A DNA stretch of 64,000 nt, from positions 558,001 to 622,000 of the forward strand of contig JAPFFF010000031.1 of NCBI GenBank assembly GCA_039105265.1, in the 5' to 3' direction. Both the position numbers and the translations under genes were made by a program. Under the pieces are notes generated by a model that was given only the letters and a program-made list of their open reading frames with translations, was not told the DNA's origin and searched no databases. This DNA is from Tritrichomonas musculus. Its lineage: Eukaryota; Parabasalia; Tritrichomonadida; Tritrichomonadidae. This document shows, one piece after another, positions 25,793-35,790 of the stretch (the stretch's first letter is position 1; the number at the start of each line of letters is the position of its first letter).

Positions 25793-26058
25793 TATGCTAG
25801 ATATAAAACTGTATTGATCTTAATTTTGCTATTTTCGAAAAAAGTTCCTTGTAAAACCGAATAAGTACATCTACAATTTCTCCTCGAGCATTGAATCGAT
25901 TTATTTTTCAAATTCCAAGTATTTAAAACTTGGCATTCTGGACATTTGATCTGATAATTTAAAATTCCATTCTGAATCAAGAATATTTTCGCATTCATTT
26001 CATCTAATAGTATGTTTTGAATTTGAGTGAATGGAGGAATTCCTTTTTTATTTCTCAT
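25793..26058 (-). pseudogene. Merlin transposase, left copy, 5' part (zinc ribbon)
   Basis: It encodes the first 89 residues from the ATG at 26,058. The zinc-ribbon pattern is CPEC (about 39-42) and CSRRNC (about 57-62), followed by YSVLQGTFFENSKI, as in IS1595/ISXO2 transposases. The sequence matches the right copy closely. Similarity between the arms stops just upstream of the ATG (tatttcaaaaatgag), so the arms share the coding region and 3' side but not the 5' flank. It is cut from its catalytic part by the Polinton. Confidence 0.85.
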
Positions 26059-26220
26059 TTTTGAAATAATTGGTAACGTATTCAATTCAAATTATTTCAA
26101 CTTTTTTACCTTGATTTCATTATTCTGACAATAATTTTTTTATCACAATTTTTATGACAGAAATATATTTTATTTCAATTTTTTTTTTTTTTTTTTTTTT
26201 TTTACCAAAAATTAAAAAAA

Positions 26221-26900
26221 TACAGGGTGTTCAATATAATTTTAGTATCTCAATCAAAACCGATTTAAAAAAAAATGAAAGTTTTATAAAAATACTTTTT
26301 ACTCAATGTAGTTACCATCTCTTTTATGAGCTCTTCTAAACGTTCAATCCATGAGTTAAAAAGTGATTGCCAAAAGTCAGGTTCAAAATCGCCAAGAATT
26401 TCGAGGATATGAGATTTTAATGATTCTTCCGAGTCATGTTCGACTCCAATGAGCTTTTATTTCATTGTACCGAAAAGACCGAAGTCAGATGGTGCCAAAT
26501 CTGGTGAGTAGGACGAATGTGGCATTTTTCTGAATTCGGAATTTTCAATATAATCCTTCACTTTTTGTGAACGATACGAAGGATAATTATCAAAATGGAG
26601 GATTTTTATGGCATTTCTTTGAGCTCGCCCATTAGGATATACATTCATTTTAATTTCTTCAAGAATATCTATGAAATATTGCCCATTGAATTTTAATTTG
26701 GGTGGTAAAAAATTAGCAACGATAGGGCCTGATCCATTGAAAAAAATCGTTAACATGATTTTTTTCTCCAAGTTAGTCTTTCGTGTTTTTTCAATGAGAT
26801 CATCCTTAGAGAGAACCCATTGTGAAGATTGGCAATATTCGAAAAGGAATCAAATATCTTCATCTTTTGAGCTTTGTATTTATCTTAATTTTGTAATCAT
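26221..26900 (-). pseudogene. mariner-family transposase relic
   Basis: The C-terminal half of a mariner transposase reads leftward from about 26,880. It shows HFDNYPSYRS and YSPDLAPSDFGLFG, the second and third acid regions of a DDD mariner, then a WIERL-type end. The first acid region (KDEDI then a TGA where mariners have W, then FLFEYCQSS) is near 26,860. A TGA and a TAA stop interrupt the frame (the TAA at about 26,457 after GTMK), and the N-terminal half is not seen. The end tacagggtgttcaatataa (26,221) looks like a mariner inverted end beside a TA. No matching opposite end was found. Confidence 0.75.
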
Positions 26901-27189
26901 ATGAAACTAGCAACCATATCGTTCGTAATCGTCTAACTTTCGTAACCATCTTGGCTTGAGCAGCCTGATCATTAGTAATCATCTGAAATTCATAATCGTC
27001 AGAAACTCGTCAGCATTACACAACTTTCTAACAAAACAGCTTTCGTGTCAGCTTCCTCAAAGTTGAATGTCTACGTCAACTTCCTCCTCCAGTTGATTCG
27101 TCATGGATAGCCTAATTAATGATATGCAGTAAGTTAAATTCTTTCACTTCTTCATGCGAATTGGGATACAAAATTATTCAAGAAATATG
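26901..27189. other. Noncoding sequence with short imperfect repeats
   Basis: Contains loosely repeated tcgtaatcgtc/tagtaatcatc/cataatcgtc-type words and no open frame of note. It may be decayed upstream mariner sequence, but I cannot align it. Confidence 0.35.
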
Positions 27190-27552
27190 AACGACAATTT
27201 TTTGCCACATACAGAATTTTATTGATAGAATAATTGCATTTGAAACCGAAAATGCAAGTTTGAGAACAAAAATTACAAAATACGAAAAAAAATTTAAAGG
27301 TTAGCTTAGGGAAACACTCAAAATCGTTGGTTATCTAAAATATAATAAGCAGAATAATGTAGATTGTATGAATGAATATGATTTGAATTATAATGGAACT
27401 GATTTACGATTTTTAATAGATGGTGATATGCATACTTGTTCTATGATTTAAAATATAACGTACAATGCAGCAGTTTTCGGCGAAGAATGATACATAAAGA
27501 AATAAATAGTGATAGAATTAATTAAACGATATGACAATTATTTTTGAAATTC
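27190..27552 (+). pseudogene. Decayed gene fragment of unknown family
   Basis: One plus-strand frame gives a coherent coiled-coil-like stretch, FIDRIIAFETENASLRTKIT, then KIVGYLKYNKQNNVDCMNEY and LNYNGTDLRFLIDGDMHTCS. It is interrupted by several in-frame stops (for example after KKFKG and after HTCSMI). Codon-like composition over more than 100 residues suggests a former gene. No family is recognised. Confidence 0.4.
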
Positions 27553-27760
27553 ATTAAGGGATGCTGAGTGCCTGAACACAGTTGGGTGGGACTCTAAGTG
27601 GCTATAATGACTCAATTGGATGAATACTAAATGCTGAGGATGCACCTAGTGCCCATAAGGAAAATCCTTGTTCATGGGGAAGATAAGGCACTTCTTAGTG
27701 TATCCTAATCAAACAACCGATACACCTTAAAATTCTCACTTTTTCGGATTTTTTTCTTTC
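27553..27760. other. GC-richer noncoding patch, possible structured RNA or repeat
   Basis: About 150 bp (27,558-27,710) is much richer in G and C than its surroundings and shows repeated gatgc-containing phrases (gggatgctgagtgcctga and gctgaggatgcacctagtgc). It also has a perfect small hairpin, aaggaaaatcctt. No frame is open through it. It could be a SINE-like repeat, a satellite unit or an RNA gene. Confidence 0.4.
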
Positions 27761-28119
27761 AATTTTTTGAGTGAATTATAATTGACGTGGCTAAACATTT
27801 TTTTATAAGTCTAAAGCAAAACGGTATCGATTCTTGACCAACAAAGACTAAATTCAACTAATTGTTCCAAGAAAACTCATCATGGCATTCATCTAAACAT
27901 GGAGGAAATCAACGTTGATTTTTGGTTTTCTTTATCATTCGTATTCAGTGTAATTATAATGGATTTTTGTAGATGATAAATATGTGTGGGTACTAGATCC
28001 TGTTCCATAAAAATCTAAAATATTATGATATATTTTTTATTACTATATGCTAAGAAATAAATATAAATATTATGAGGAAATAATGAACATTAGGTTAGAT
28101 AGTATCATTTTATGTTTTT

Positions 28120-28640
28120 GAATTTAAAATAATCGTTAAATATTTTAATTGTAAAGTCTTATAGAAATAATTGTGGGGCTTGAAAGAAGTTAGCTTTCCT
28201 AAAAATATAAGCAAATATCTATGTAAATAATGTAATTTTAAAATAAACTCATCAAATAAGTCTACTTGAATGATTTTACAGGCTAAAGTATCATTTTCTC
28301 CATTTATACTTTTTTCCAAAAAATATCTTTTTCTTGATAAATTGCATCTTCAATATCTATTTTATTTTTTAACATTGCGTTTATTTCAGGATAAAAATAA
28401 AGAATATTATTATTATTCATAAACTTAGGATCAAAGAAAATTTATATAATTTGAAGATCAAGAATCACAATTTTATTCATTAAAAAAAAATAAATGGCTT
28501 ATTCTTCTTAAATATGTGAAATCTTTAGATATTTGACCAAAATTGAATCAAATTTTGATAGCTTTCTTCCATATCATTCTGATTTTCAATGAAACATATA
28601 AGAGAAGGTTCAATTAGCTGGTGACATTATATATATTATA
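28120..28640 (-). pseudogene. DUF3447/ankyrin-family relic
   Basis: Reading leftward, broken frames give LIEPSLICFIENQNDMEES, ILYFYPEINAML and NGENDTLACKIIQVDLFDEF. These parallel ILEFVDEESNSEENYENL, SEYFWPEIKDFL and EGENDDFLCQIIRENKVKEF in the better preserved copy at 38,471. Several frameshifts and stops are present. It is a passenger inside the composite transposon. Confidence 0.5.
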
Positions 28641-28716
28641 AGTCTGTAAGCTTTGTCTCCATTTATTTTTTTTTTTTTTTTATAGTTTAGTAAATAGATT
28701 GGAAAACAATGACAAA

Positions 28717-29255
28717 CTTGAATGAGCTTTAATAAAAAATTGGCTGGATGAAAAGACATTCCAACATTAAATAAATATTTAAGTTATTTTTAAAATATTT
28801 AATATTTATTTGTTTACTATAAAAAAGGAAAAAAATAATAAGATATAATCGATTATAAAAGCATCTTTTTTTCAATTTTCTTCAGAAATATTGAATTATT
28901 TATAATCATAATACTTAAATGAGCTCTAATAAAAAAATGGCTGGATGAAAAGACATTCCAACATTATATAAATATTTATGTTGTTTTTAAAATATTTAAT
29001 ATTTATTTGTTTACTATAAAAAAGGAAAAAAATAATAAGATATAATCGATTATATGACTATCGTTTTTTCCATCTTCTTCTGAAATATTGAATTATTAAA
29101 AAACAAAATACTTAAATGATCTTTAATATAAAAATTACCGGATAAAAAGACATTCCAACATTAAATAAATATTTATGTTATTTTTAAAATATTTAATGTT
29201 TATTTGTTTATTATAAAAAATGGGAAAAATAATAAGATAAGTAAATAGTATTACC
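28717..29255. repeat. 197-bp tandem repeat, three diverging copies
   Basis: Copies begin near 28,717, 28,914 and 29,111. The shared core is ggctggatgaaaagacattc (accggataaaaagacattc in the third), then ccaacattaaataaatattta, and each ends with an aataataagata phrase. The third copy is the most divergent. Noncoding. Confidence 0.8.
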
Positions 29256-29430
29256 TTTTCTCAATTTTTTCAAATTCAATGAAAATAATTAAAAAAAGAA
29301 ATAGACTAAAATTTTAATTACTTATCATTTTATATTGTATTATATGACCATTTAAATAGAAAATAACTAATCTTCTAAAAAAATTTTTTTATCCATAAAT
29401 AACGTGTTTTGATCGTCTACCCACACATAT

Positions 29431-29851
29431 GATGATAATTATTTACCATTATCATCAGCGAAAATTAATCATCTTATTTATATTAAATGACACAATAAGA
29501 TGATCCAATGAAAATATTTATTTTTTGAACTTATTAAAGTTTGCTTTTATATATCTTTTTATCTTTTTTTTTTTTTTTTTTTTTTTTTTAACTTTTTGAA
29601 TTATATTTCGAAAAAGTGAGAGAAATTAAGTCTATCAAACAACCTGTTTTTCAAGTTGAAAAAATTATTAGAATACAATTTATTAGTAATATTTTTTTAA
29701 ATATATTCAAATTATTTCAAATATATATAAATATATATTTATAATTCAAATGAAAAGCGAAAATATATTTATATTTTAGATTTTATATTTGAATAATTTT
29801 TAGTTAAATAATTAAATAGGTTAATTCAAAAAGTGAAATATAAAATAAACG
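29431..29851. other. AT-rich noncoding stretch upstream of the right transposase
   Basis: Mostly A and T, with T runs at 29,565-29,590. It must contain any promoter of the right-arm transposase. Its sequence does not match the 5' flank of the left copy. A TCACTT-type initiator was not seen close to the ATG. Confidence 0.5.
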
Positions 29852-29863
29852 TATATTTCAAAA

Positions 29864-30766
29864 ATGAGAAATAAAAAAGGAATTCCTCCATTCACTCAAA
29901 TTCAAAACATACTATTAGATGAAATGAATGCGAAAATATTCTTGATTCAGAATGGAATTTTAAATTATCAGATCAAATGTCCAGAATGCCAAGTTTTAAA
30001 TACTTGGAATTTGAAAAATAAATCGATTCAATGCTCGAGGAGAAATTGTAGATGTACTTATTCGGTTTTACAAGGAACTTTTTTCGAAAATAGCAAAATT
30101 AAGATCAATACAGTTTTATATCTAGCATATTGTTGGCTGTTAAGAGTACCAGTCACAAGTGCCACTTGTTTTTGTGATGTAAGCGACCAAACAGCATGCA
30201 GTTATTATAGCTACTTTGAAAATTTGATTGCTGATTTGGTCGCTGAACATCATGAAAAAATCGGTGGTCCAGGAGTTATCGTAGAAATAAGTAAATCAAA
30301 ATTTGGTGAGAGAAAATACCACCGCGGACATAGAGTTATTGGAACTAAATTGATTGCTGCAATTGAAAGAACAAATCAGAAAAGATTTTTTGCAATTCCA
30401 GTTGACGATTATTCAAAAGATACAATTTATTTTATAATTAAAAACAACATTGAGTGCGGAAGTATTCTATACACCGATTTAAAAAAATCTTTTGAAGATG
30501 CTTTTGACCAAATAATATCTGAAAATGATTCTAAATTTACTTTTAAAAAACAGGACCATCACGATGGATTTGTGTCACCTGGTGGAATTCATATTAACAA
30601 TTTAAGAGGAACTTTGAATGGTGCCAAATGTACAATGAATACATGGCAAAAATCGAAAGATAAATGTCCAATCAATCTGATGACGTTCATATGGAGGAGG
30701 CAGAATAAGCTAAATCTATGGAATGCCTTCATTGATGCGTTAAAAAGCGTAAAGACTAATGAATAA
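29864..30766 (+). CDS. Merlin/IS1595-family transposase-like protein, right copy, catalytic residues lost
   Basis: A complete 300-codon frame. The N-terminal zinc ribbon (CPEC at 39-42, CSRRNC at 57-62) and residues to about 141 match the left copy, as do the last 37 residues and the 3' flank. In the 372-bp middle (30,283-30,654) the protein differs strongly. The first catalytic D is S143 (VEISKSKFG), the second is kept (D205, YTDLKKSF), and the third E is R248 (HINNLRGTLNG). Structural residues (GHRV, ERT, GSI, H233, GG) remain and no stop is present. The protein could bind DNA but should not catalyse. A repressor or accessory role is inference; recent inactivation is the alternative. Confidence 0.85.
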   Translation: MRNKKGIPPFTQIQNILLDEMNAKIFLIQNGILNYQIKCPECQVLNTWNLKNKSIQCSRRNCRCTYSVLQGTFFENSKIKINTVLYLAYCWLLRVPVTSATCFCDVSDQTACSYYSYFENLIADLVAEHHEKIGGPGVIVEISKSKFGERKYHRGHRVIGTKLIAAIERTNQKRFFAIPVDDYSKDTIYFIIKNNIECGSILYTDLKKSFEDAFDQIISENDSKFTFKKQDHHDGFVSPGGIHINNLRGTLNGAKCTMNTWQKSKDKCPINLMTFIWRRQNKLNLWNAFIDALKSVKTNE

Positions 30767-30828
30767 TAAAAATAATTATTTAATATAATTTTTTAATATT
30801 AACTTTTATTAATAAATATCAATGTTTA

Positions 30829-31410
30829 AGTGACTTATTTTTAGAAAGATTTCGTTTCTTCACTCGAATTCGTTGATATAAAGCTTGTTAGTAAAAAACG
30901 ATATATTATAGCATTTTGAGAATTAGTCAAAATAAACAAAATAAATGCTAATATTTGAGCGATTTGTTTTTAGAAAGATTTCGTTTCTTCATTCGAATTC
31001 GTTGATATAAAGCTTGTTAGTAAAAAACGATATATTATAGCATTTTGAGAATTAGTCAAAATAAACAAAATAAATGCTAATATTTGAGCGATTTGTTTTT
31101 AGAAAGATTTCGTTTCTTCATTCGAATTCGTTGATATAAAGCTTGTTAGTAAAAAACGATATATTATAGCATTTTGAGAATTAGTCAAAATAAACAAAAT
31201 AAATGCTAATATTTGAGCGATTTGTTTTTAGAAAGATTTCGTTTCTTCATTCGAATTCGTTGATATAAAGCTTGTTAGTAAAAAACGATATATTATAGCA
31301 TTTTGAGAATTAGTCAAAATAAACAAAATAAATGCTAATATTTGAGCGATTTGTTTTTAGAAAGATTTCGTTTCTTCATTCGAATTCGTTGATATAAAGC
31401 TTGTTGAGAA
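30829..31410. repeat. 129-bp tandem repeat, right Merlin arm (about 4.5 copies)
   Basis: aagcttgtt recurs at 30,881, 31,010, 31,139, 31,268 and 31,397. It is the inverse of the left array at 737-1,190, with one extra copy. It lies between the transposase stop and the outer end, a position where binding sites for the transposase could be multiplied. Confidence 0.9.
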
Positions 31411-31670
31411 TTAGTTAGAATTTTCGAAATTGGCATATTCCTTTATTAATATTTTCTCTCAATTTTTTTCTGAGAGTAAACTTTTTCAGATCTCAATTCA
31501 ATTTATTTTCAAAGAACTCTATGAATTAATATTTTTCTCTGAATATTTTTCAAAGATATGAACTTTTTGAATATATATTTTTTTATTACCAAAATTCATT
31601 CAATTAATTCTGAAGAATACCCACTTTTTGAGAACATCTCACAATTACCTTACTATATTTTAGTTAATCC

Positions 31671-31678
31671 GCTAAGAA
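31671..31678. repeat. 8-bp target-site duplication, right copy
   Basis: gctaagaa follows the element end gttaatcc and matches 465-472. Confidence 0.8.
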
Positions 31679-31885
31679 ACAACATTTTGATTATGTATTA
31701 AATTATTTTTAGAATATAAATGATAATTTAATTAGATATGCTCGATATTAATAAAATATGCAAAATTTTGAATTTTTGAATATACTTATATCATATTTTA
31801 TTGGAAAATTGGTTTTTATGCATTTTTCTATAATTAAAAGCGTTCATTTATTTTTGAACTTTTTGAATAGAATTAATAAAATAAG

Positions 31886-34189
31886 ATGAAATGTTTTCAT
31901 GAGCAATTTGAGGAATTTCACTCCAAATTTAGTAGTGAAAGAAGTCTAATTGTTGCTTTGAGCTCAATTAAATCAAAAACGACAAAACAATTAAATGAAG
32001 AGTATTCAAATTATATAAATTCTCAGGCTTTACTATCTCGTCTTCACTATATTTCGCACGCTTTTCGTGATTTCACACTCGACTATCTACAGTATCCGTT
32101 AAAAGGAATTAAACCAGTATCTGTTTCTGCTGCAATGAAATTATTCAAAAAAACGAATGATAAAGACAGGTATTCTTTTGTAATTTTCTTTCTTAAAGAA
32201 AGACCAACTGTTTTAGCCCAAATTGTTTACTTTTCACTTCTTACGCCTTTTAATGATTCGTTATCTTCTGCATTAAAAAGCATTAAGCCGTTTACAGAAG
32301 ATGATTTGATGTATTTTTGTTTTTCTACATTTCCTGCTATGTACAACTATTTTTCAACTCAATATGACCAAATATCGGGTATTTCTTTTATTACAAGCAT
32401 ATTTAACCTGCATCTATCACTTCACGGTCCAAATTTTGGAAAATCACATAAATTTCTATCTTATTTAGTTTCATCGTTTTTCCTTTCAACCAATCCTGGA
32501 ATGTTTTTTGAAGTTTCGCTAAAGCCATTGCTTCGTAAATACAATCAAGAAATTAGCTCAATTAAGTATACTTACAAAAAGAACGGAAATTTGCTTCTTA
32601 GAATGGATTACTGGGAGTACTGTCTAATATTTGCTTTTAATTTGTTAGAAGAAATGTGTAAAAATATTCCTCTCCTCCCAACAGCTGCGCGTTATCTTAT
32701 TACAGAAATATCAAAAATCAAAACAGAAGGATTTCCATTTTCCGAATTTTTCATTTTTGAATCAATGTTTTGCAATTATTTAGAAAACATGCTTCTTTCA
32801 AATAATGTAACAATTTTACGAGATATTTGCAATATATTTCGTTATCATTACCCATATGGCATCGTTAAAACCTCAGCTCACACTATTTTAAAAATAATTA
32901 CCCAGAAAAAAGACTTTTTTTCAATGTTAGCTCTTCCATCTAGAATAGAAAAATTTAAACTTAGCAAACCAATCATCCCAGAAAACGATCCAATGACTAA
33001 AGCTATATCACATTGCGAAAAATATGCACTATTTACTACACGAGACTTTTATCTTATTCGAAATTCAATAGGTATTTTTCTAGAATTCTCAGATGAATCG
33101 AAAGTTTCTGAGCTTTTAAATGCTTATAATTCGTTAAATGAACCTAACTTGATAGATGAAAACCAATTTTTCAAAATTGATCCTTGGGATAATGGTTCGG
33201 CAAAATCTAAAGGTGGAAATCCATCAGAAAAAATAGATTTAAATGCCACCAAAGCATTTGATGAAGTTGTTGATAGCCTTTCAACAATAAGTTGCCAAAA
33301 AATGCAATTTAAAACAGTTAATGAGCTTTCATCGCAAACTTTAACCTACTGTAGTACTATGCTCACCAATATGCAAAAGATACGTATTGCTAATATGGCC
33401 AGTGATTTCAAAGAAAAAGGAGAAGGAATGAAAAATGCACTTAGTCTTGTGCAGACTAACAAAAATGCATTAACGAAGACATCTGATGACCTTTTCTCGT
33501 CAATATTCATGTTAAATAGTGAAACAAAGCGTAATGATGATCAAATTCTCAATCTTCTATCACTTCTAATTAAATGGAAAATCCTTCCTTTAATGAATGA
33601 GCTATTTCCATTTGATTTCAATTTTAATAGCCGAGATATTTTTGCTGCTGCAGATTCGAAGAATTCTTTATCGCCAGTGTTCAAAGCAATTGAAATTCAC
33701 ATTAATCCACTTCAATTGCCAAAGAAACACGACGAACTGATCAAAAAGTCGCTCATAATGATGTATCTTGACCAAATTGATAGAATGTACGACTATCAGA
33801 AACATTCGGTAACAGCAATACTAACAAGCATGATGAGGAGGTACGTTCAAAACATGCCTGACAAAATTTTTAAATCTGGAAAATTGTCTAAAAATATCGC
33901 GCAAAAGGCAATAGATTTGTTTAAAGCGATAAATAGCAGCTCTCCTCCAAGTTCAAACATACACTATGTCCTCTGTGCAATGGATTTGTTGAAAAATTTT
34001 TCAAATAATGATATTTGCGATTTGATTTTGAGACCTCAAAATTCATCTGTTTTTGGATTTTATAACTTTTTGAGAACGTATGTGAATGACAAAAAATTAC
34101 AAAGTCTCATTTTTACAGACCAAGAATGTTTATATATTCAACGCTTTATTGTAATTTGTATCGAAATTAGAACACGTGTTTTGGTTTGA
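31886..34189 (+). CDS. Helical protein, possible RasGAP-like (767 aa)
   Basis: An all-helical protein without membrane segments. Residues about 245-310 (PLLPTAARYLITEISKIKTE, then FFIFESMFCNYLENML) follow the layout of RasGAP domains, where a P-x-x-R helix precedes an FxxF(I)NPA-type helix. However, the usual FLRFINPAI motif is poorly kept, so the call is weak. If right, it would regulate small GTPases. An initiator-like TCATTTA lies at 31,844-31,850. The gene stands just right of the 31-kb insertion and would originally have shared a divergent promoter with the MAP65-like gene. Confidence 0.6.
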   Translation: MKCFHEQFEEFHSKFSSERSLIVALSSIKSKTTKQLNEEYSNYINSQALLSRLHYISHAFRDFTLDYLQYPLKGIKPVSVSAAMKLFKKTNDKDRYSFVIFFLKERPTVLAQIVYFSLLTPFNDSLSSALKSIKPFTEDDLMYFCFSTFPAMYNYFSTQYDQISGISFITSIFNLHLSLHGPNFGKSHKFLSYLVSSFFLSTNPGMFFEVSLKPLLRKYNQEISSIKYTYKKNGNLLLRMDYWEYCLIFAFNLLEEMCKNIPLLPTAARYLITEISKIKTEGFPFSEFFIFESMFCNYLENMLLSNNVTILRDICNIFRYHYPYGIVKTSAHTILKIITQKKDFFSMLALPSRIEKFKLSKPIIPENDPMTKAISHCEKYALFTTRDFYLIRNSIGIFLEFSDESKVSELLNAYNSLNEPNLIDENQFFKIDPWDNGSAKSKGGNPSEKIDLNATKAFDEVVDSLSTISCQKMQFKTVNELSSQTLTYCSTMLTNMQKIRIANMASDFKEKGEGMKNALSLVQTNKNALTKTSDDLFSSIFMLNSETKRNDDQILNLLSLLIKWKILPLMNELFPFDFNFNSRDIFAAADSKNSLSPVFKAIEIHINPLQLPKKHDELIKKSLIMMYLDQIDRMYDYQKHSVTAILTSMMRRYVQNMPDKIFKSGKLSKNIAQKAIDLFKAINSSSPPSSNIHYVLCAMDLLKNFSNNDICDLILRPQNSSVFGFYNFLRTYVNDKKLQSLIFTDQECLYIQRFIVICIEIRTRVLV

Positions 34190-34733
34190 TTATAACTATA
34201 TTTTTCATATATTTTCGTAAGAAATTGTTTTTTTAAATAAATTTGATGATATTCCGCTTTTATTTTTTACTTGATTTTTATATATGTATAAATAATGCAT
34301 TAAACTGAGATCATTATATCATATCAAATTATGATAAAAATGGTTAGAATTCACTAATTCCATACCATATCATATTATAATAAATTATTTTATTCACCGA
34401 AAAATTATTTATCATCAATCATCAAAAATGCAAGGATCTGATTTTTTATTGTAAATATTTCCATTATGAATGTATATAAAGAAAATTATAAATTTATTTT
34501 GATCAATACATTAAATTCAAAAAGTCGATCATTTTTTGAATTAATGACAGAAAAAAGATATGAAAATTAATTATTTTATTTATGCTAAATGTTAAAATAT
34601 AATATTTTCATCAATATCAATAATTGAATATATAAAAAGTATTCAAAACTCATGAAAACCTATGTAAAAGTTTTCTAGAAAAATATTTTCAATATGTTTC
34701 GAAACTTTTTAAATGGAATAATAGAAAAAGCTG
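34190..34733. other. AT-rich intergenic region
   Basis: No frame, RNA gene or repeat was recognised. It contains the 3' flank of the upstream gene and the promoter of the gene at 34,785. Confidence 0.5.
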
Positions 34734-34740
34734 TCACTTT
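34734..34740 (+). promoter_or_regulatory. Initiator-like element
   Basis: TCACTTT fits the trichomonad initiator. It is 44 bp before the ATG at 34,785, longer than usual but plausible. Confidence 0.35.
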
Positions 34741-34784
34741 TCTCTCTTTTTCAATATTAAATTTTTATCTAAACATTTTGTAAA

Positions 34785-35297
34785 ATGTGCCAATGCTGCA
34801 GAGACTCATCAGCTCTTGATGTGACTGATCAAACTAAAATGAGCACATGTTCTAAAAGTATTATATCTCTGTTGAAAAACGAAGTTTATGTCGTTATTTT
34901 TCAGAAACAAAAAAATGAAGATCAAAAAACTGTATGGAAGCAAATTTATTCAGACGCTTCAAGTCCACCTGTTAAAAATTCCTATGATAATAACGAGAAT
35001 AATATTGCGTCGTCAATTATTAGTACTGAAGCAGCCATACTTCAGCTAAGTATTGGATCTAAAGGAAACGACCCTGTTTCATATCGGCTAAAATGCCACA
35101 ATAGCAGAATTTATACCAGAGTTCTTGATCCATCTACGCGAAATCTTAGACTTGTTGTTATAAATAAATATGGCGATTCTGGGCAAGCTCAACCAACAAC
35201 TTTAGAGGAAGAAGTTAATATCGATAAGAGACTAGAAGAAATATCAAAACAATTTTATGACGCAATCTCGTTAACTTCTTCTCATAATGAATCATAA
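34785..35297 (+). CDS. Unassigned small protein (170 aa)
   Basis: It begins MCQCCRDSSALDVTD. The CQCC near the N-terminus could be lipidated or metal-binding. A central beta-rich segment (ISLLKNEVYVVIFQKQKN and QLSIGSKGNDPVSYRLKCHN) is followed by a helical C-terminus. The middle could be a small lipid- or Ran-binding-like beta domain. No family is recognised. It converges with the inositol kinase gene. Confidence 0.6.
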   Translation: MCQCCRDSSALDVTDQTKMSTCSKSIISLLKNEVYVVIFQKQKNEDQKTVWKQIYSDASSPPVKNSYDNNENNIASSIISTEAAILQLSIGSKGNDPVSYRLKCHNSRIYTRVLDPSTRNLRLVVINKYGDSGQAQPTTLEEEVNIDKRLEEISKQFYDAISLTSSHNES

Positions 35298-35790
35298 TTA
35301 ATTAAATCATGTTTGTTTAGAGTTTAATAGTGGTTGAATGTTATTTATGATAAAATTATAATTATTTACATCTCTTGATTTTCTTTATTGTTTTTTTAAT
35401 TGAATGTAAATTATTCATTTTTTTTACTATGCATTGTATTATTATCAGTTCATAGCCTAAAGTTGAAGAAAAAATATGAATTTAAAAAATAAGATTTTGT
35501 TTTAAAGTGTGCAAGTGTTTATTTGCAAAAAATGCAATTTCAGCACTTATGTTTCAAATTCATTTTTTGCTTATTTCATTGCTTTTTATTTTTGGTATAA
35601 TGATTAAAATTTATGCTAATTTCTATAAATAAGATTTAATAAAAAAAAAAAAAAAAATCATATGCCATTTTTTGAGAATAGTACAAAATGGATAATGTGG
35701 AAAGAATTTAATATATTTATAGATATCCAAATGGCTTATTTTCTATTTTCTTTATATACATATTTTCTATTTCTTTATACTCTATCATCA
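35298..35790. other. Intergenic region between convergent genes
   Basis: AT-rich, with a 17-A run near 35,641-35,657. Nothing else was recognised. It contains the 3' ends of both neighbours. Confidence 0.5.

Larger units (their letters stand above)
27980..29430. repeat. Inverted pair bounding a possible nested element
   Basis: atatgtgtgggta at 27,980-27,992 is matched by its reverse complement at 29,418-29,430. The inner neighbours (ctagatc and gacgatc after gggta) are also similar. The 1.45 kb between them holds a DUF3447-like relic and the 197-bp repeats. It may be a non-autonomous element. No clear target duplication was found. Confidence 0.35.
473..31670. mobile_element. Composite Merlin (IS1595-like) transposon with inverted transposase arms
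   Basis: The unit begins ggattaactaaaatatag and ends with its reverse complement, and is bordered by the 8-bp duplication gctaagaa. The arms are long inverted repeats of about 1.8 kb (right arm about 29,852-31,670). Each contains a transposase gene pointing outward and then an array of 129-bp repeats. The left arm is interrupted by a Polinton (1,885-25,787); without it the unit would be about 7.3 kb. The centre (26,060-29,850) holds a mariner relic, pseudogenes and other repeats, which are passengers or later insertions. One duplication spanning both arms implies the pair moved as a single unit, like a bacterial composite transposon or an element with very long inverted ends. Confidence 0.75.
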
